Below are positions 29,074 through 37,795 of a stretch of 40,541 nucleotides of DNA, one piece after another. Position 1 is the stretch's first letter. Every line of letters begins with the position of its first letter. The DNA lies in NCBI GenBank assembly GCA_009780485.1, contig WQZZ01000007.1, positions 1 through 40,541 of the forward strand, in the 5' to 3' direction. Under the pieces are notes generated by a model. The model did no database searches and had not been told where the DNA came from. It saw only the letters and a program-made list of their open reading frames with translations. Origin of the DNA: Defluviitaleaceae bacterium. Lineage in GTDB: Bacteria > Bacillota > Clostridia > Lachnospirales > WRAX01. The position numbers and the translations under genes are program-made.

Positions 29074-30846
29074 ATGGAGAATTTAGGACAACATAGAAGA
29101 ACTTGTATGTGTGGCGAATTTGGCGGGGTTTCTGCTGGTGAAAGCGTCACTGCGATGGGCTGGGTAAACCGTGTGCGTAAGCTTGGGCAATTGGTTTTTA
29201 TTACTTTGCGTGACCACACAGGGCTTGTGCAGATTGCCCTTGACGAAAATGTGGATGGGGGGCTTTTTGCCAAAGCCGAAAGCCTTAAAAGTGAGTATGT
29301 GATTGCGGTGGAGGGTAAGGTTGCACTGCGTCGTGAAAAGGACATTAACCCCGATATGGCAACGGGTAAAATTGAGATTATTGCTGAAAATTTGGTGGTT
29401 TTGTCTGCCGCTGCTTTGACCCCTTTTCAGGTGGGGGATGAAAATGTTTCAGAAGCCTTGCGGATGAAGCATCGTTATTTGGATTTGCGTAGGGATGGCT
29501 TGCAAAACAACCTGCGTTTGCGTCATAAAATCGCCCAGTCTGTGCGTAACTTTTTGTCAAACCAAGGTTTTGTGGAGGTGGAAACGCCAATTCTTACTAA
29601 TTCTGCCCCAGAAGGTGCAAGGGATTATCTTGTGCCAAGCCGTGTGCAACCTGGCAAATTTTATGCTCTGCCCCAGTCCCCACAGGTGTTGAAGCAGATT
29701 TTGATGGCTTCCAGCGTTGATAAATACTTCCAAATTGCAAAATGTTTGCGGGATGAGGACTTGCGTGCAGACCGCCAGCCAGAATTTACACAAATTGACA
29801 TAGAGCAGTCCTTTATCGACCAAGAAGATGTTTTGACATTGACGGAGGGGCTTGTTTCCACAGCTTTCAAGGAAGCGGCAGGGATTGATTTGCCAACTCC
29901 ATTCCCACGTATGCGTTATGAAGAAGCAATGTCAAGATTTGGAAGTGACAAGCCTGACACACGCTTTGGACTGGAGCTTGTGGACATTTCCCGTGTGGTT
30001 GCTGGGTCAGAATTTGCCGTGTTTCAAGGGGCTTTGGACGCTGGCGGTTCTGTCCGTGGCATAAACGCCAAAAACTGCGGACACCTCTCCCGCAAGCAGA
30101 TTGACGCACTTATCGAATATGTGAAAACCTACAAAGCCAAGGGTTTGGCGTGGATACAGCTAAATAACGGTGAAATGAAAACCACTATCAGTAAATTTTT
30201 TACCGAGGATAAACTGACAGAAATTATAAACGCTTTTGACGGCAAGGATGGCGACTTAATTCTAATTTGTGCCGACCAAGATAATATTGTTTTTGATGCC
30301 CTAGGTGCTTTACGACAGGAAATTGCCCGCCGTGAAAACCTCATTCCCGAAAACACTTACAATCCCCTATGGATTGTGGAATTTCCCCTGCTTACTTGGG
30401 ACGAGGACGATAAGCGTTATTACGCCGTCCATCACCCATTCACAGCCCCAATGGACGAGGATTTGCACCTGTTGGAAACCGACCCTAAAAAAGCAAGAAG
30501 CAAACAACATGACCTAGTGATGAATGGCTATGAAGCGGGCGGTGGCTCAATCCGTATTCACAGCGAAGCTATACAACAAAAAATGTTTGAGGTTCTGAGC
30601 TATTCACAAGAGGAAGCTTATGCCAACTTCTCCCATCTGCTGGAAGCCTTCAAATACGGAACGCCCCCACATGGTGGCATTGCACTTGGTCTTGACCGCT
30701 TAACGATGCTAATGGCAAACACGGATAATATCAGAAATGTGGTCGCCTTCCCCAAACAACAGGACGGCTCTTGCCCCATGACAGGCGCACCAAATGCCGT
30801 TTTCCCTGCCCAACTAGAAGAACTTAAAATCATAATCAAGGAATAA
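29074..30846 (+). CDS. aspS: Aspartyl-tRNA synthetase
   Basis: AspRS charges tRNA-Asp (or Asp and Asn tRNAs in non-discriminating forms). AGGAGG lies 9 nt before the ATG at 29074, giving 590 residues, the usual bacterial length. The N-terminal OB-fold anticodon-binding domain (VTAMGWVNRVRKLGQLVFITLRDHTGLVQIAL) is followed by class II motif 1 (FVEVETPILTNSAPEGARDYLVPSR), motif 2 (KCLRDEDLRADRQPEFTQIDIE), the bacterial GAD insertion (~290-420) and motif 3 (GTPPHGGIALGLDRLTMLM). No T-box is present upstream. It is followed after 14 nt by the M28 peptidase gene, so the two may share a transcript. Confidence 0.97.
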   Translation: MENLGQHRRTCMCGEFGGVSAGESVTAMGWVNRVRKLGQLVFITLRDHTGLVQIALDENVDGGLFAKAESLKSEYVIAVEGKVALRREKDINPDMATGKIEIIAENLVVLSAAALTPFQVGDENVSEALRMKHRYLDLRRDGLQNNLRLRHKIAQSVRNFLSNQGFVEVETPILTNSAPEGARDYLVPSRVQPGKFYALPQSPQVLKQILMASSVDKYFQIAKCLRDEDLRADRQPEFTQIDIEQSFIDQEDVLTLTEGLVSTAFKEAAGIDLPTPFPRMRYEEAMSRFGSDKPDTRFGLELVDISRVVAGSEFAVFQGALDAGGSVRGINAKNCGHLSRKQIDALIEYVKTYKAKGLAWIQLNNGEMKTTISKFFTEDKLTEIINAFDGKDGDLILICADQDNIVFDALGALRQEIARRENLIPENTYNPLWIVEFPLLTWDEDDKRYYAVHHPFTAPMDEDLHLLETDPKKARSKQHDLVMNGYEAGGGSIRIHSEAIQQKMFEVLSYSQEEAYANFSHLLEAFKYGTPPHGGIALGLDRLTMLMANTDNIRNVVAFPKQQDGSCPMTGAPNAVFPAQLEELKIIIKE

Positions 30847-30860
30847 AGCGAGGAAAAGAA

Positions 30861-32600
30861 ATGGACCGCAAAATCAAAGCCTTAGTTTTAAGCCTAGCCG
30901 TTGTGCTGGGCGTTTTGCTTGGTTTGCATACCATGGCAACGCCCAGCGTCGTCCCTGCCACTTCCGACCAGTTTTCAGCAGAGCGGATGGTGCATCACCT
31001 AAACACAATTGCAGCCGAACAGCGCTCAGAGCTACAATTTGAACGGCGAATGTATGTGCGTGACTATATAATAGATGTTATGGAAGGCTTTGGCTTAATG
31101 GCAGAGGTTGATGGTTTTTATGTGGAGATTGTAACCTATGCCGACCATGTTCAGCGTATTGGGCAAATAATGGGTTGGTCTGGCAACTGGTCAGTTGGCT
31201 GGCAAAGTTGGCATGATGACTTGGAAGGTATGAAATTCCACGGTAGCAACATATTGTTTCGACAACAAGGGCGAAGCGATACGGCAATTATGCTTATTGC
31301 CCACTTAGATTCCGCTGGGCTAAACACATTTTTAGAGCCAGGTAGCAATACATATTCCCCAGGTGCGGCTGACGCTGGTTATGGCATAGTCACAATGCTT
31401 GAAATTGCCCGCTATTTTTCTGGCGAGGACTTGGAAAATAGCATATACTTTCTGTTTACAGACCTGCATGAAATGGGTTTACTTGGGGCTGCCCAAGCAC
31501 TGGAAAACATGGACTTTTCCAATGTCAGCATGATTTTGAACCTTGAAGCAAGGGGAATTCGTGGACCCGTCCATATGTTTGAAGCACAGGTAGGAACTGG
31601 GGATTTGGAAGCCATGAGGTTTTTTAGAAGGGCGTTAAACGCAACCAACGCACAGCCCATGTCCTATTCTCTTGCAACCGCTGTTTACAACACGATGCCA
31701 AATAATACAGACCTAACCCTATTTTTTAGAAGTGGTTTTTATGGGATGAATTTTGCACCAATCGACAATTTACACCATTACCACACCCCAGACGATAGTT
31801 TGGAATACATATCACCAACAACAATGCAACATTATGTAAATACAATAGGTGCATTGGTTAATGAATTTGTAACAAACCCTAGATATAGCGACCCCAATGC
31901 TTTGCGTTCCGACAGTGCAGGGGTGTATTTTCCTTTGCCGTTTCAAATTTTGGTGCTGTATTCAGAAACAACAGCTCTAATTTTAGGTATTGCGATGTTT
32001 GTTGCCGTGGTGGCTGTAACCTTCTTTTTGAGGACTAAGGGCAAGTTGGAACTTCGTAAAGTGGCTTGCTGGATGGCTGTTTTGGTTGGGGCTGTGGTGC
32101 TTTCTGGGGCTTTGGGGTATGTGGTATCATTGATTTCTGGTATACCGTTTTTATTTGCCTTTATGCCCCGTGTCCACGAAATGCCCATTGCGTTTGCAAG
32201 TGTTGTGGTTTCAATTGCGGGCTTTTGGTTGGCTCATCGCCTGTTTGTCAAAAAGTTTAATTCTAAAGAAATGGTGGTGGGCGGTTTAGTTTTGCTGGCT
32301 TTGTGTAACTTGGTTTTGCAATTTGTGTTGGTGGAAGCCACCTTCGTAACCCTTGTTCCTTTGGTAGTAACTTTTGCTGGCTTTGCCTTGTCCTATTTGG
32401 GAGAAGTGAAGGGTAAGCCGTGGTTGATTGCCACAGGGTTAGCCGTTCCTGTTATGTTAGTTACAATGCTTCTTGTGCCAATTGTCGTAACCGTAACCTT
32501 TGCCATCACCCTTGGCGGTCTGGCGGTTGTCACGGTCTTTGGTGTTCTGGTTTTTGTGGCTTTGCCAGCACTATGTTTTGAAAATGAAAGACACCGATAA
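30861..32600 (+). CDS. M28-family peptidase with C-terminal membrane helices
   Basis: The M28 family comprises di-zinc aminopeptidases and carboxypeptidases. The 579-residue product has an N-terminal signal or anchor helix (KALVLSLAVVLGVLLGLHTM), an extracytoplasmic M28 domain (~35-340), and about six or seven transmembrane helices (~365-575). Zinc-site elements are visible: AHLDSAG, PGAADAGYG, HEMGLLGA, NLEARG and YHTPDDS. At the EE pair that normally carries the catalytic base and a zinc ligand, the sequence is His-Glu (DLHEMGLLGA), so the base Glu is replaced by His. GAGG precedes the ATG, 14 nt after aspS. Confidence 0.85.
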   Translation: MDRKIKALVLSLAVVLGVLLGLHTMATPSVVPATSDQFSAERMVHHLNTIAAEQRSELQFERRMYVRDYIIDVMEGFGLMAEVDGFYVEIVTYADHVQRIGQIMGWSGNWSVGWQSWHDDLEGMKFHGSNILFRQQGRSDTAIMLIAHLDSAGLNTFLEPGSNTYSPGAADAGYGIVTMLEIARYFSGEDLENSIYFLFTDLHEMGLLGAAQALENMDFSNVSMILNLEARGIRGPVHMFEAQVGTGDLEAMRFFRRALNATNAQPMSYSLATAVYNTMPNNTDLTLFFRSGFYGMNFAPIDNLHHYHTPDDSLEYISPTTMQHYVNTIGALVNEFVTNPRYSDPNALRSDSAGVYFPLPFQILVLYSETTALILGIAMFVAVVAVTFFLRTKGKLELRKVACWMAVLVGAVVLSGALGYVVSLISGIPFLFAFMPRVHEMPIAFASVVVSIAGFWLAHRLFVKKFNSKEMVVGGLVLLALCNLVLQFVLVEATFVTLVPLVVTFAGFALSYLGEVKGKPWLIATGLAVPVMLVTMLLVPIVVTVTFAITLGGLAVVTVFGVLVFVALPALCFENERHR

Positions 32601-32604
32601 CGAT

Positions 32605-32661
32605 ACCAACTAAAAAACAAGCGGTTGCCCAATGCGGGCAACCGCTTGTTTTTTAGTTGGT
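32605..32661. terminator. Bidirectional terminator (perfect 26-bp stem)
   Basis: The arms 32605-32630 and 32636-32661 are perfectly complementary (ACCAACTAAAAAACAAGCGG ... with a GGGC/GCCC top) around a 5-nt loop. A and T runs flank the GC core on both sides, so it can stop transcription of both convergent genes. The stop codon of the minus-strand LytM gene lies inside the right arm. Confidence 0.9.
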
Positions 32662-33771
32662 AACAGACAAAATCGCATGGGGGTTTATAACATTGTCGTC
32701 ATGCCTTACGTTAAATGTCATGTGATAGCCAAGCCCGCCCGCAAAAATACTGGGACTGCCCACATTGCCGATAATTTGCCCACGGTTAACCACATCCCCA
32801 GCTGCCACATTAATATCTTCGGCAAGCTGACGGTATGTAGTTGTCCAACCATTGCCATGGTCAATTACCACAACTTTTCCAAATTGGGGGGTCATATCTA
32901 CTTGACGCACACGACCGTCAGCGGCGGCACGTACCACATCGCCTTGGTTTGCACCAATAGAGATGCCGTCATTGACACGCCATTGGTCTAGCGTGGGGTC
33001 AAATACATGAGAGTCCATGGAGAAGTCCATTACAATGTCGCCAACCACAGGCCAGTGCATATCGTCATTGTCGGTGAATGCTGTGAAGTTTTGTCCAGCG
33101 TGGTCAAAAACCTGTTGGATATTAAAGTCGTCGAAGCCTTGACCAATTACATTCAACGCTTCTAGGTCCTGCTCGTCCCAGTTTTCAAAAACCACATCCA
33201 ACAATTCTTGAAGGGTAATTGGCTGTTGACCTTCACTTGGGGGCTGACCCTGCTCTGTCGGTACATTTTGTGCTGGCGGGGTCGCCTGTGCCTCTTGGTT
33301 GGGTTGCTGCTGACCAGGTTGACCAGTCGGCTGATTTTGTTGCGGTTGCCCCTGTTGGTTTTGCTGGTTAGTAGCAGGTTGTTGCTGCTGTGCTGGGGCT
33401 GGTTGTCCTTCTACAGCATCTGGCAAAGGCACAGCTTCCACAGGTGGTCGCTGTTCTTGACCAGGCTGTGTGTGTGGTTGCGTTGGGGTTTGATGCCCGT
33501 TTTGGTAGGGTTGGACAGGCTCTGCCGCTTGGCGTTGGTCTGGACGTGGAATGTTGACCACGGGTCGTTCGCCAGCTCCGCTTACGGTTAAGCTTTCTTC
33601 CTCATAACGGGCAGAAACAGGCACTGTGTCGTAATTACCTGTTAAATCTGGGCTAAGTAGGCTGTTGTATCCAATTGCAACTGCCAGCACCAAAATCCCC
33701 GCAAGGCCGCTATACATGGCAATATAGAAGCCCTTTCCTCTTACTTTTGTGTTGTTTGGTTTGTTTGCCAT
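32653..33771 (-). CDS. SpoIIQ-like membrane protein with degenerate M23/LytM domain
   Basis: SpoIIQ is a forespore membrane protein with a LytM domain that binds SpoIIIAH across the intermembrane space. The 372-residue product has one N-terminal transmembrane helix (GFYIAMYSGLAGILVLAVAIGY), a long Pro/Gln-rich linker (~85-185) and a C-terminal M23 fold (~235-370; GDIVMDFSMDSHVFDPTLDQWRVNDGISIGA, GKVVVIDHGNGWTTTYRQL, GDVVNRGQIIGNVG). The zinc ligands are altered: the first His motif reads VNDGI instead of HxGID, YAHL reads YRQL and HLHF reads HMTF. It is therefore probably not a peptidase, as in SpoIIQ, although its linker is longer. GGAGGTG precedes the ATG. Confidence 0.8.
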   Translation of the reverse strand: MANKPNNTKVRGKGFYIAMYSGLAGILVLAVAIGYNSLLSPDLTGNYDTVPVSARYEEESLTVSGAGERPVVNIPRPDQRQAAEPVQPYQNGHQTPTQPHTQPGQEQRPPVEAVPLPDAVEGQPAPAQQQQPATNQQNQQGQPQQNQPTGQPGQQQPNQEAQATPPAQNVPTEQGQPPSEGQQPITLQELLDVVFENWDEQDLEALNVIGQGFDDFNIQQVFDHAGQNFTAFTDNDDMHWPVVGDIVMDFSMDSHVFDPTLDQWRVNDGISIGANQGDVVRAAADGRVRQVDMTPQFGKVVVIDHGNGWTTTYRQLAEDINVAAGDVVNRGQIIGNVGSPSIFAGGLGYHMTFNVRHDDNVINPHAILSVTN

Positions 33772-33816
33772 ATCTTGTAAACACCTCCGTGACTTATTAT
33801 TGCCCTGCCGTGGATT

Positions 33817-33826
33817 TTATTATTCC
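33817..33826 (-). promoter_or_regulatory. Possible sigma-F -10 element of the SpoIIQ-like gene
   Basis: On the minus strand GGGAATAATA fits the forespore sigma-F -10 consensus GGnRAnAHTW at every defined position. No GTATA-like -35 is found at the right distance, and a TATAAT lies nearby, so the assignment is weak. Confidence 0.25.
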
Positions 33827-33884
33827 CAAATTATAAAATTTTTTCCAATAATTTTTATTTGCCCGAAACATATTAACTTTGTTA

Positions 33885-33913
33885 TTGTTACTTTTTGCTA
33901 AATGTGATAAAAT
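33885..33913 (+). promoter_or_regulatory. Promoter of the glycosyltransferase gene
   Basis: TTGTTA (33885-33890), a 17-nt spacer and TAAAAT (33908-33913), with transcription start near 33920. Confidence 0.55.
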
Positions 33914-33946
33914 ATACTCATCATACTTAGATTTAAGGAGAAAAAT

Positions 33947-35503
33947 ATGCTTTTGTCCATTGGCATGATTGTAAAAAACGAAGAAAAATATCTACGTAAA
34001 TGTTTAGAGGGTCTAAAGCCCATTCTGGATAATGTTAGCAGTGAGTTAATTATTTTCGACACAGGTTCAACTGACAAAACCATTGAAATTGCAAAGGGTT
34101 TTACAGACAAGGTTTTTGAAGTGGAATGGCGTAACGACTTTGCCCACGCAAGAAACCAAACCCTAGCAAAGTCAACGGGTAAGTGGTATATGTTTTTGGA
34201 TGCAGATGAAATTTTTGTTGACACGGATGAAATTATCCACTTCTTTAATAGTGGGGAGTTTCGTGAATATAAGTCGGCATCATTTGTGTTAAAAAACCTT
34301 GTAGCCGATGGTAAAAGTCCGAGTACATCTGAAGCAACTAGGCTGGTTCAAAAAAGCGAGGAAACGATTTTTGTTGGCAAAATACATGAAATGTTACAAC
34401 CGCTTTTGTCACCAGTCAAACGCACCAAAAGCATAGCCAACCATTATGGTTACTTTTTTGAAACAGAAGAGGAACGAAACCGAAAAACCAACAGAAACTT
34501 ACCCCTTTTGCTGGAGGTTTATGCAAGTCAGGATGAGAAACATCCCTTGACTATCATTCAAATCGCAAACGAATATCGCAACATATCTAATCTTGATGAA
34601 ATGGATAAATTTGTGGATGAAGGACTTGAGCTTGTAGGGAGAAAACCAAGTGATATTTTCTACCACGCTTTTGTTGCTTATAAAGCAGAAATTCTTTTTA
34701 GGCAGGAAAATTGGGATGGGGTCATAAATTGTGTCCGTGATTACTTTGACGGATTATCAGAGTTTTATCGAAGTTCTATTGCGATGTGGTTTTTTCAAGC
34801 AAATGCTTTTGCAAGGCTTGGAAATTACAAAGAAGCAGGCGATGCGAGTGTTAAGTCATTCAAACTTTTTGAAAAAAATAAAAGGGATGGACTTAGAGCC
34901 ACGCATAGCATCAGCGTTTCATTATCAGACCAATACCTTACAGACGAACACTTGCATAGGAAGGGCATAGTTGGAAATTACCTACTTGCAAAAGAATTTG
35001 ACACAGCATTTGAATGGATGAACGCAGAAATAGGAAATATCCGAGAATACTTCCTTATTTTTATTGAGTATGCTTTCAAAAACGAAGGCGATGGTCTTAC
35101 TGACTTGTACGCCTATATCATAAAACGAACAGATGGAGAAAAATATTCCAAAATCCTCATTGACATTATTGAAGAAATAAGCACCAACAAAGATATTGAA
35201 ATTGCAATAGCAAAGATTTTTGTAGAAAGCAAAGAACTAGCCGATTGCCAAAGTGAATTTATGCAGTTGCAAAGATTGCGTGCTGGAGAGATGGTTGACA
35301 CACCATCGCCTAATCAAACCGAAGCCCAGAACATTCAGATGCAAATTGAACAACAAATTGCAGGTTTTAAGTCTGCTATTTATGAGATGATTAACACAGG
35401 GCTTTTAAGCCAAGCCACAGACATGTTGAATGTGCTTGAGGGACTTGTGCCAGATGACTCAGACATAAAAATTATTCGCAAGGCTATCAACGATACCCAT
35501 TAA
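33947..35503 (+). CDS. SunS-like family 2 glycosyltransferase with TPR-like C-terminus
   Basis: Family 2 glycosyltransferases use nucleotide sugars; SunS-like members can glycosylate peptides. The 518-residue product starts with a GT-A domain (LLSIGMIVKNEEKYLRKCLEGL, ELIIFDTGSTDKTIEIAKGF, WRNDFAHARNQTLAKSTGKW, and the metal-binding FLDADE). The remaining ~300 residues are helical and TPR-like (YHAFVAYKAEILFRQENWDGVIN, FFQANAFARLGNYKEAGDASVKSF). The acceptor is unknown. AAGGAG lies 6 nt before the ATG. No partner peptide or radical SAM gene is beside it, so a bacteriocin role is not supported. Confidence 0.88.
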   Translation: MLLSIGMIVKNEEKYLRKCLEGLKPILDNVSSELIIFDTGSTDKTIEIAKGFTDKVFEVEWRNDFAHARNQTLAKSTGKWYMFLDADEIFVDTDEIIHFFNSGEFREYKSASFVLKNLVADGKSPSTSEATRLVQKSEETIFVGKIHEMLQPLLSPVKRTKSIANHYGYFFETEEERNRKTNRNLPLLLEVYASQDEKHPLTIIQIANEYRNISNLDEMDKFVDEGLELVGRKPSDIFYHAFVAYKAEILFRQENWDGVINCVRDYFDGLSEFYRSSIAMWFFQANAFARLGNYKEAGDASVKSFKLFEKNKRDGLRATHSISVSLSDQYLTDEHLHRKGIVGNYLLAKEFDTAFEWMNAEIGNIREYFLIFIEYAFKNEGDGLTDLYAYIIKRTDGEKYSKILIDIIEEISTNKDIEIAIAKIFVESKELADCQSEFMQLQRLRAGEMVDTPSPNQTEAQNIQMQIEQQIAGFKSAIYEMINTGLLSQATDMLNVLEGLVPDDSDIKIIRKAINDTH

Positions 35504-35507
35504 GTTT

Positions 35508-35535
35508 GAGGGGATTTGAAAAAATCCTCTTTTTT
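35508..35535 (+). terminator. Weak intrinsic terminator after the glycosyltransferase gene
   Basis: GAGGGGATT and AATCCTC can pair across a short A-rich loop, followed by six T. The promoter of the M32 gene begins immediately after it. Confidence 0.5.
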
Positions 35536-35536
35536 C

Positions 35537-35565
35537 TTGCGTTATTTTTGCGAAAGAGTTATAAT
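35537..35565 (+). promoter_or_regulatory. Promoter of the M32 carboxypeptidase gene
   Basis: TTGCGT (35537-35542), a 17-nt spacer and TATAAT (35560-35565). It lies inside the longer open frame that starts at 35506, which shows that the true start is downstream. Confidence 0.7.
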
Positions 35566-35601
35566 AGAATTATAAAATTTCGGAACAGGGAGGTAACACA
35601 A

Positions 35602-37107
35602 ATGGAACAAATTGTAAAAGACTTTAATGCCCACATGGACAAAATTCGTATGTATGGGCAACTTATGGGCGTTTCTGGTTTTGATGCCAACACAATCGCC
35701 CCTAAGGCAGGGGTTGCTGTTCGTGCTAAGCGGGATGGCTTTTTTTCGGAAAAGATATTCCTTATGACTACATCTGATGAGATGAAGGGGTATTTGGAAG
35801 GGCTTGCAACAATGGTTGACAAACTTGACCCAATCACTGTTGCTCGCTACAAAAAAGCTAAGAAAAATTTTGACAAAAACACGAAAATTCCTAGCCAGTT
35901 GGTGAAGGAGTTTAGCGAACTGCGTGCAAAGGCTCATGTTGTGTGGCAGGATGCTCGCAAAAACGATGATTTTGCGTCCTTTGCCCCTGTATTGGAGCAG
36001 ATTGTTGCGAAAAGCAAGGAAGTGGCTGGTTATCGTTTAGAGGAAGGTCAGTCGGTTTACGATATGATGCTGGATGATTATGAAGAAGGTATGAACATGG
36101 AGATTTACGACAAGTTTTTCGCACAGGTGCGGGAGGTTGTTGTACCTTTGCTAAAGGCTGTTGTTGGTTCTAATAAGCAGATTGATGCAAACTTTATGAA
36201 AGCCCCAGTTGAAAAGGCAATGCAGGAGAAAATCTCTGACTTTGCTGCTGAAAAGATTGGTTACGACATGGAGAGAGGTTATATCACAGAGTCTACCCAT
36301 CCGTTCTGCTCTGGCACGCATAAAACCGACATCCGTATCACAACCAGATATGACGAGCGTGATTTTGTGTCAAGCTTTTACAGCATTTTGCATGAGTGTG
36401 GTCATGCCATTTATGAGCAAAGTACTTGCGATAGCATTGCAGAAACGGAGCTGTCCCGTGGGGCATCTATGGGCATACATGAGTCTCAAAGCCGTTTCTA
36501 CGAAAATGTAATTGGCAGAAGCCGTGGTTTTTGGAATTATATCACAGAAGAATTAAAGGGCTATCTGCCAAAGAGTTTTGGGGCAATTACTCCAGAACAG
36601 TTTTATGAGGCGGTGAACCAAGCTGGCCCATCTCTTATACGTGTGGAAGCGGACGAACTTACATATTCACTACACATTATGATTCGTTATGAAATTGAGC
36701 GGATGCTGTTTGTGGACAATTTACCTGTTAGTGAGCTTCCAAGGGTTTGGAATGAGAAGTATCAAGAGTACTTAGGCATCACCCCGCCAAATAACACCCT
36801 TGGCGTGTTGCAAGACATCCATTGGTCCATGGGTGCTTTTGGATACTTCCCAACATACGCCCTTGGCACGGCATATGCCAGCCAGTTCGTTGCAGAAATG
36901 AAAAAAGACCTTGACTTTGATGGTTTGATTGTCAAAGGTGACTTTGCCAAGATAACCGCTTGGATGACGGATAAAATCCACCGCCATGGCTCTATGTACG
37001 CCCCAGCGGAGATTTTGCAACAGGTTTGTGGTGGCGGTCTGGATGCCAGCCATTACACAACATACCTAAAGGATAAATTTGAAGCACTATACGAAGTTAA
37101 AATATAA
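35602..37107 (+). CDS. Metallocarboxypeptidase of family M32
   Basis: M32 enzymes (Taq carboxypeptidase type) remove C-terminal residues from peptides in the cytoplasm. GGGAGG lies 8 nt before the ATG at 35602, giving 501 residues, the normal family length. The zinc motif is His264-Glu-Cys-Gly-His268 (ILHECGHAIYEQ). Other family landmarks are FCSGTHKTDIRITTRYDERDF, GIHESQSRFYENVIGRSRGFW, ADELTYSLHIMIRYEIE and LGVLQDIHWSMGAFGYFPTYALGT. No signal peptide is present. The GNAT gene follows after 31 nt, probably on the same transcript. Confidence 0.95.
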   Translation: MEQIVKDFNAHMDKIRMYGQLMGVSGFDANTIAPKAGVAVRAKRDGFFSEKIFLMTTSDEMKGYLEGLATMVDKLDPITVARYKKAKKNFDKNTKIPSQLVKEFSELRAKAHVVWQDARKNDDFASFAPVLEQIVAKSKEVAGYRLEEGQSVYDMMLDDYEEGMNMEIYDKFFAQVREVVVPLLKAVVGSNKQIDANFMKAPVEKAMQEKISDFAAEKIGYDMERGYITESTHPFCSGTHKTDIRITTRYDERDFVSSFYSILHECGHAIYEQSTCDSIAETELSRGASMGIHESQSRFYENVIGRSRGFWNYITEELKGYLPKSFGAITPEQFYEAVNQAGPSLIRVEADELTYSLHIMIRYEIERMLFVDNLPVSELPRVWNEKYQEYLGITPPNNTLGVLQDIHWSMGAFGYFPTYALGTAYASQFVAEMKKDLDFDGLIVKGDFAKITAWMTDKIHRHGSMYAPAEILQQVCGGGLDASHYTTYLKDKFEALYEVKI

Positions 37108-37138
37108 AACTAATGGCAGCATTTTGGAGGAAGACTTA

Positions 37139-37597
37139 ATGCAAGAAGTTATCCTTGTCGCCATCACCCCTGACTTATGGCACAAGTTCCACAAAAGCTA
37201 TATTGTCGACCCTGCAATGTCTGACATACCCTACACCTATAACTATGAAAAATGTCATAAGCATTATATCTCACGAATATCCGACCCCAAAAGGCGGGAG
37301 TTTGCCATTATGTCAGACAGTGAGTTGGTTGGGTTAATTGGGCTTAAACGTATTAACGAAGAAAGTGGTCAAGCCGAATTTGGTATAGCCCTAGTGGATG
37401 ATTCGGTAAAGGGTAGGGGTTTTGGCACTCGGGCTATAGGGCTTCTTATAAGTTATGCCAAGGATGAACTAAATCTGAACACCATTCTTGCTGATTCCGT
37501 TCACCGCAACACACGCAGTCAGCACGTTCTAGAAAAAAATGGTTTCGCCTATACCCACGAAGATACTAATTTTAAGTTTTACAAGCTAATCCTGTAA
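37139..37597 (+). CDS. GNAT-family N-acetyltransferase
   Basis: The 152-residue product has the RimJ/RimL-like GNAT pattern: FAIMSDSELVGLIGLKRIN, AEFGIALVDDSVKGRGFGTRAIGLLISYAKDEL (acetyl-CoA-binding GRGFGT) and VHRNTRSQHVLEKNGF. It transfers an acetyl group to an amine or protein N-terminus; the substrate is unknown. GGAGG lies 8 nt before the ATG at 37139; the open frame from 37079 overlaps the preceding gene and has no ribosome site. A 10-bp hairpin (GTAAAATTGT / ACAATTTTAC, 37594-37633) contains its stop codon. Confidence 0.9.
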   Translation: MQEVILVAITPDLWHKFHKSYIVDPAMSDIPYTYNYEKCHKHYISRISDPKRREFAIMSDSELVGLIGLKRINEESGQAEFGIALVDDSVKGRGFGTRAIGLLISYAKDELNLNTILADSVHRNTRSQHVLEKNGFAYTHEDTNFKFYKLIL

Positions 37598-37641
37598 AAT
37601 TGTTTTTGTTTAGGCGACTATATACAATTTTACACAAAGAT

Positions 37642-37743
37642 TGGTAGGGGCGGGCATTGCCCGTCCCATTTATGTATACGATACCGTTCAGCTCTAAACG
37701 ATAGTGCTAACAGAAATAGGACGGGCAATGCCCGCCCCTACCA
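37642..37743. mobile_element. Palindromic MITE-like element with 25-bp perfect arms
   Basis: The left arm (37642-37666, starting TGGTAGGGGCGGGCATTGCC) is perfectly repeated in inverse at 37719-37743. A 52-nt unique centre separates them. Each arm contains its own small palindrome (GGGCATTGCCC or GGGCAATGCCC). There is no coding sequence. The GC-rich arm GTAGGGGCGGGC...GCCCGCCCCTAC resembles dispersed intergenic repeats known from many bacterial genomes. Confidence 0.65.
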
Positions 37744-37749
37744 CGAAAC

Positions 37750-37795
37750 AAACAAAAACACCGCAGAGAGTTAAACTTCTGCGGTGTTTTTGTTT
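37750..37795. terminator. Terminator of gyrA (bidirectional)
   Basis: AAACAAAAACACCGCAGA (37750-37767) and TCTGCGGTGTTTTTGTTT (37778-37795) are perfect inverted repeats with a 10-nt loop. The minus-strand T run ends gyrA transcription, and the gyrA stop codon lies at the stem edge. Confidence 0.9.

Noticed and set aside
33947-35503. Glycocin biosynthesis locus based on SunS similarity
   Set aside because: No precursor peptide, thiol-disulfide oxidoreductase or ABC exporter is adjacent.
35506-35601. N-terminal hydrophobic extension of the M32 peptidase
   Set aside because: It contains the -35 and -10 boxes of the gene's promoter, and GGGAGG lies before the ATG at 35602.
37642-37743. CRISPR repeat pair
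   Set aside because: The two copies are inverted, not direct, and only two are present.
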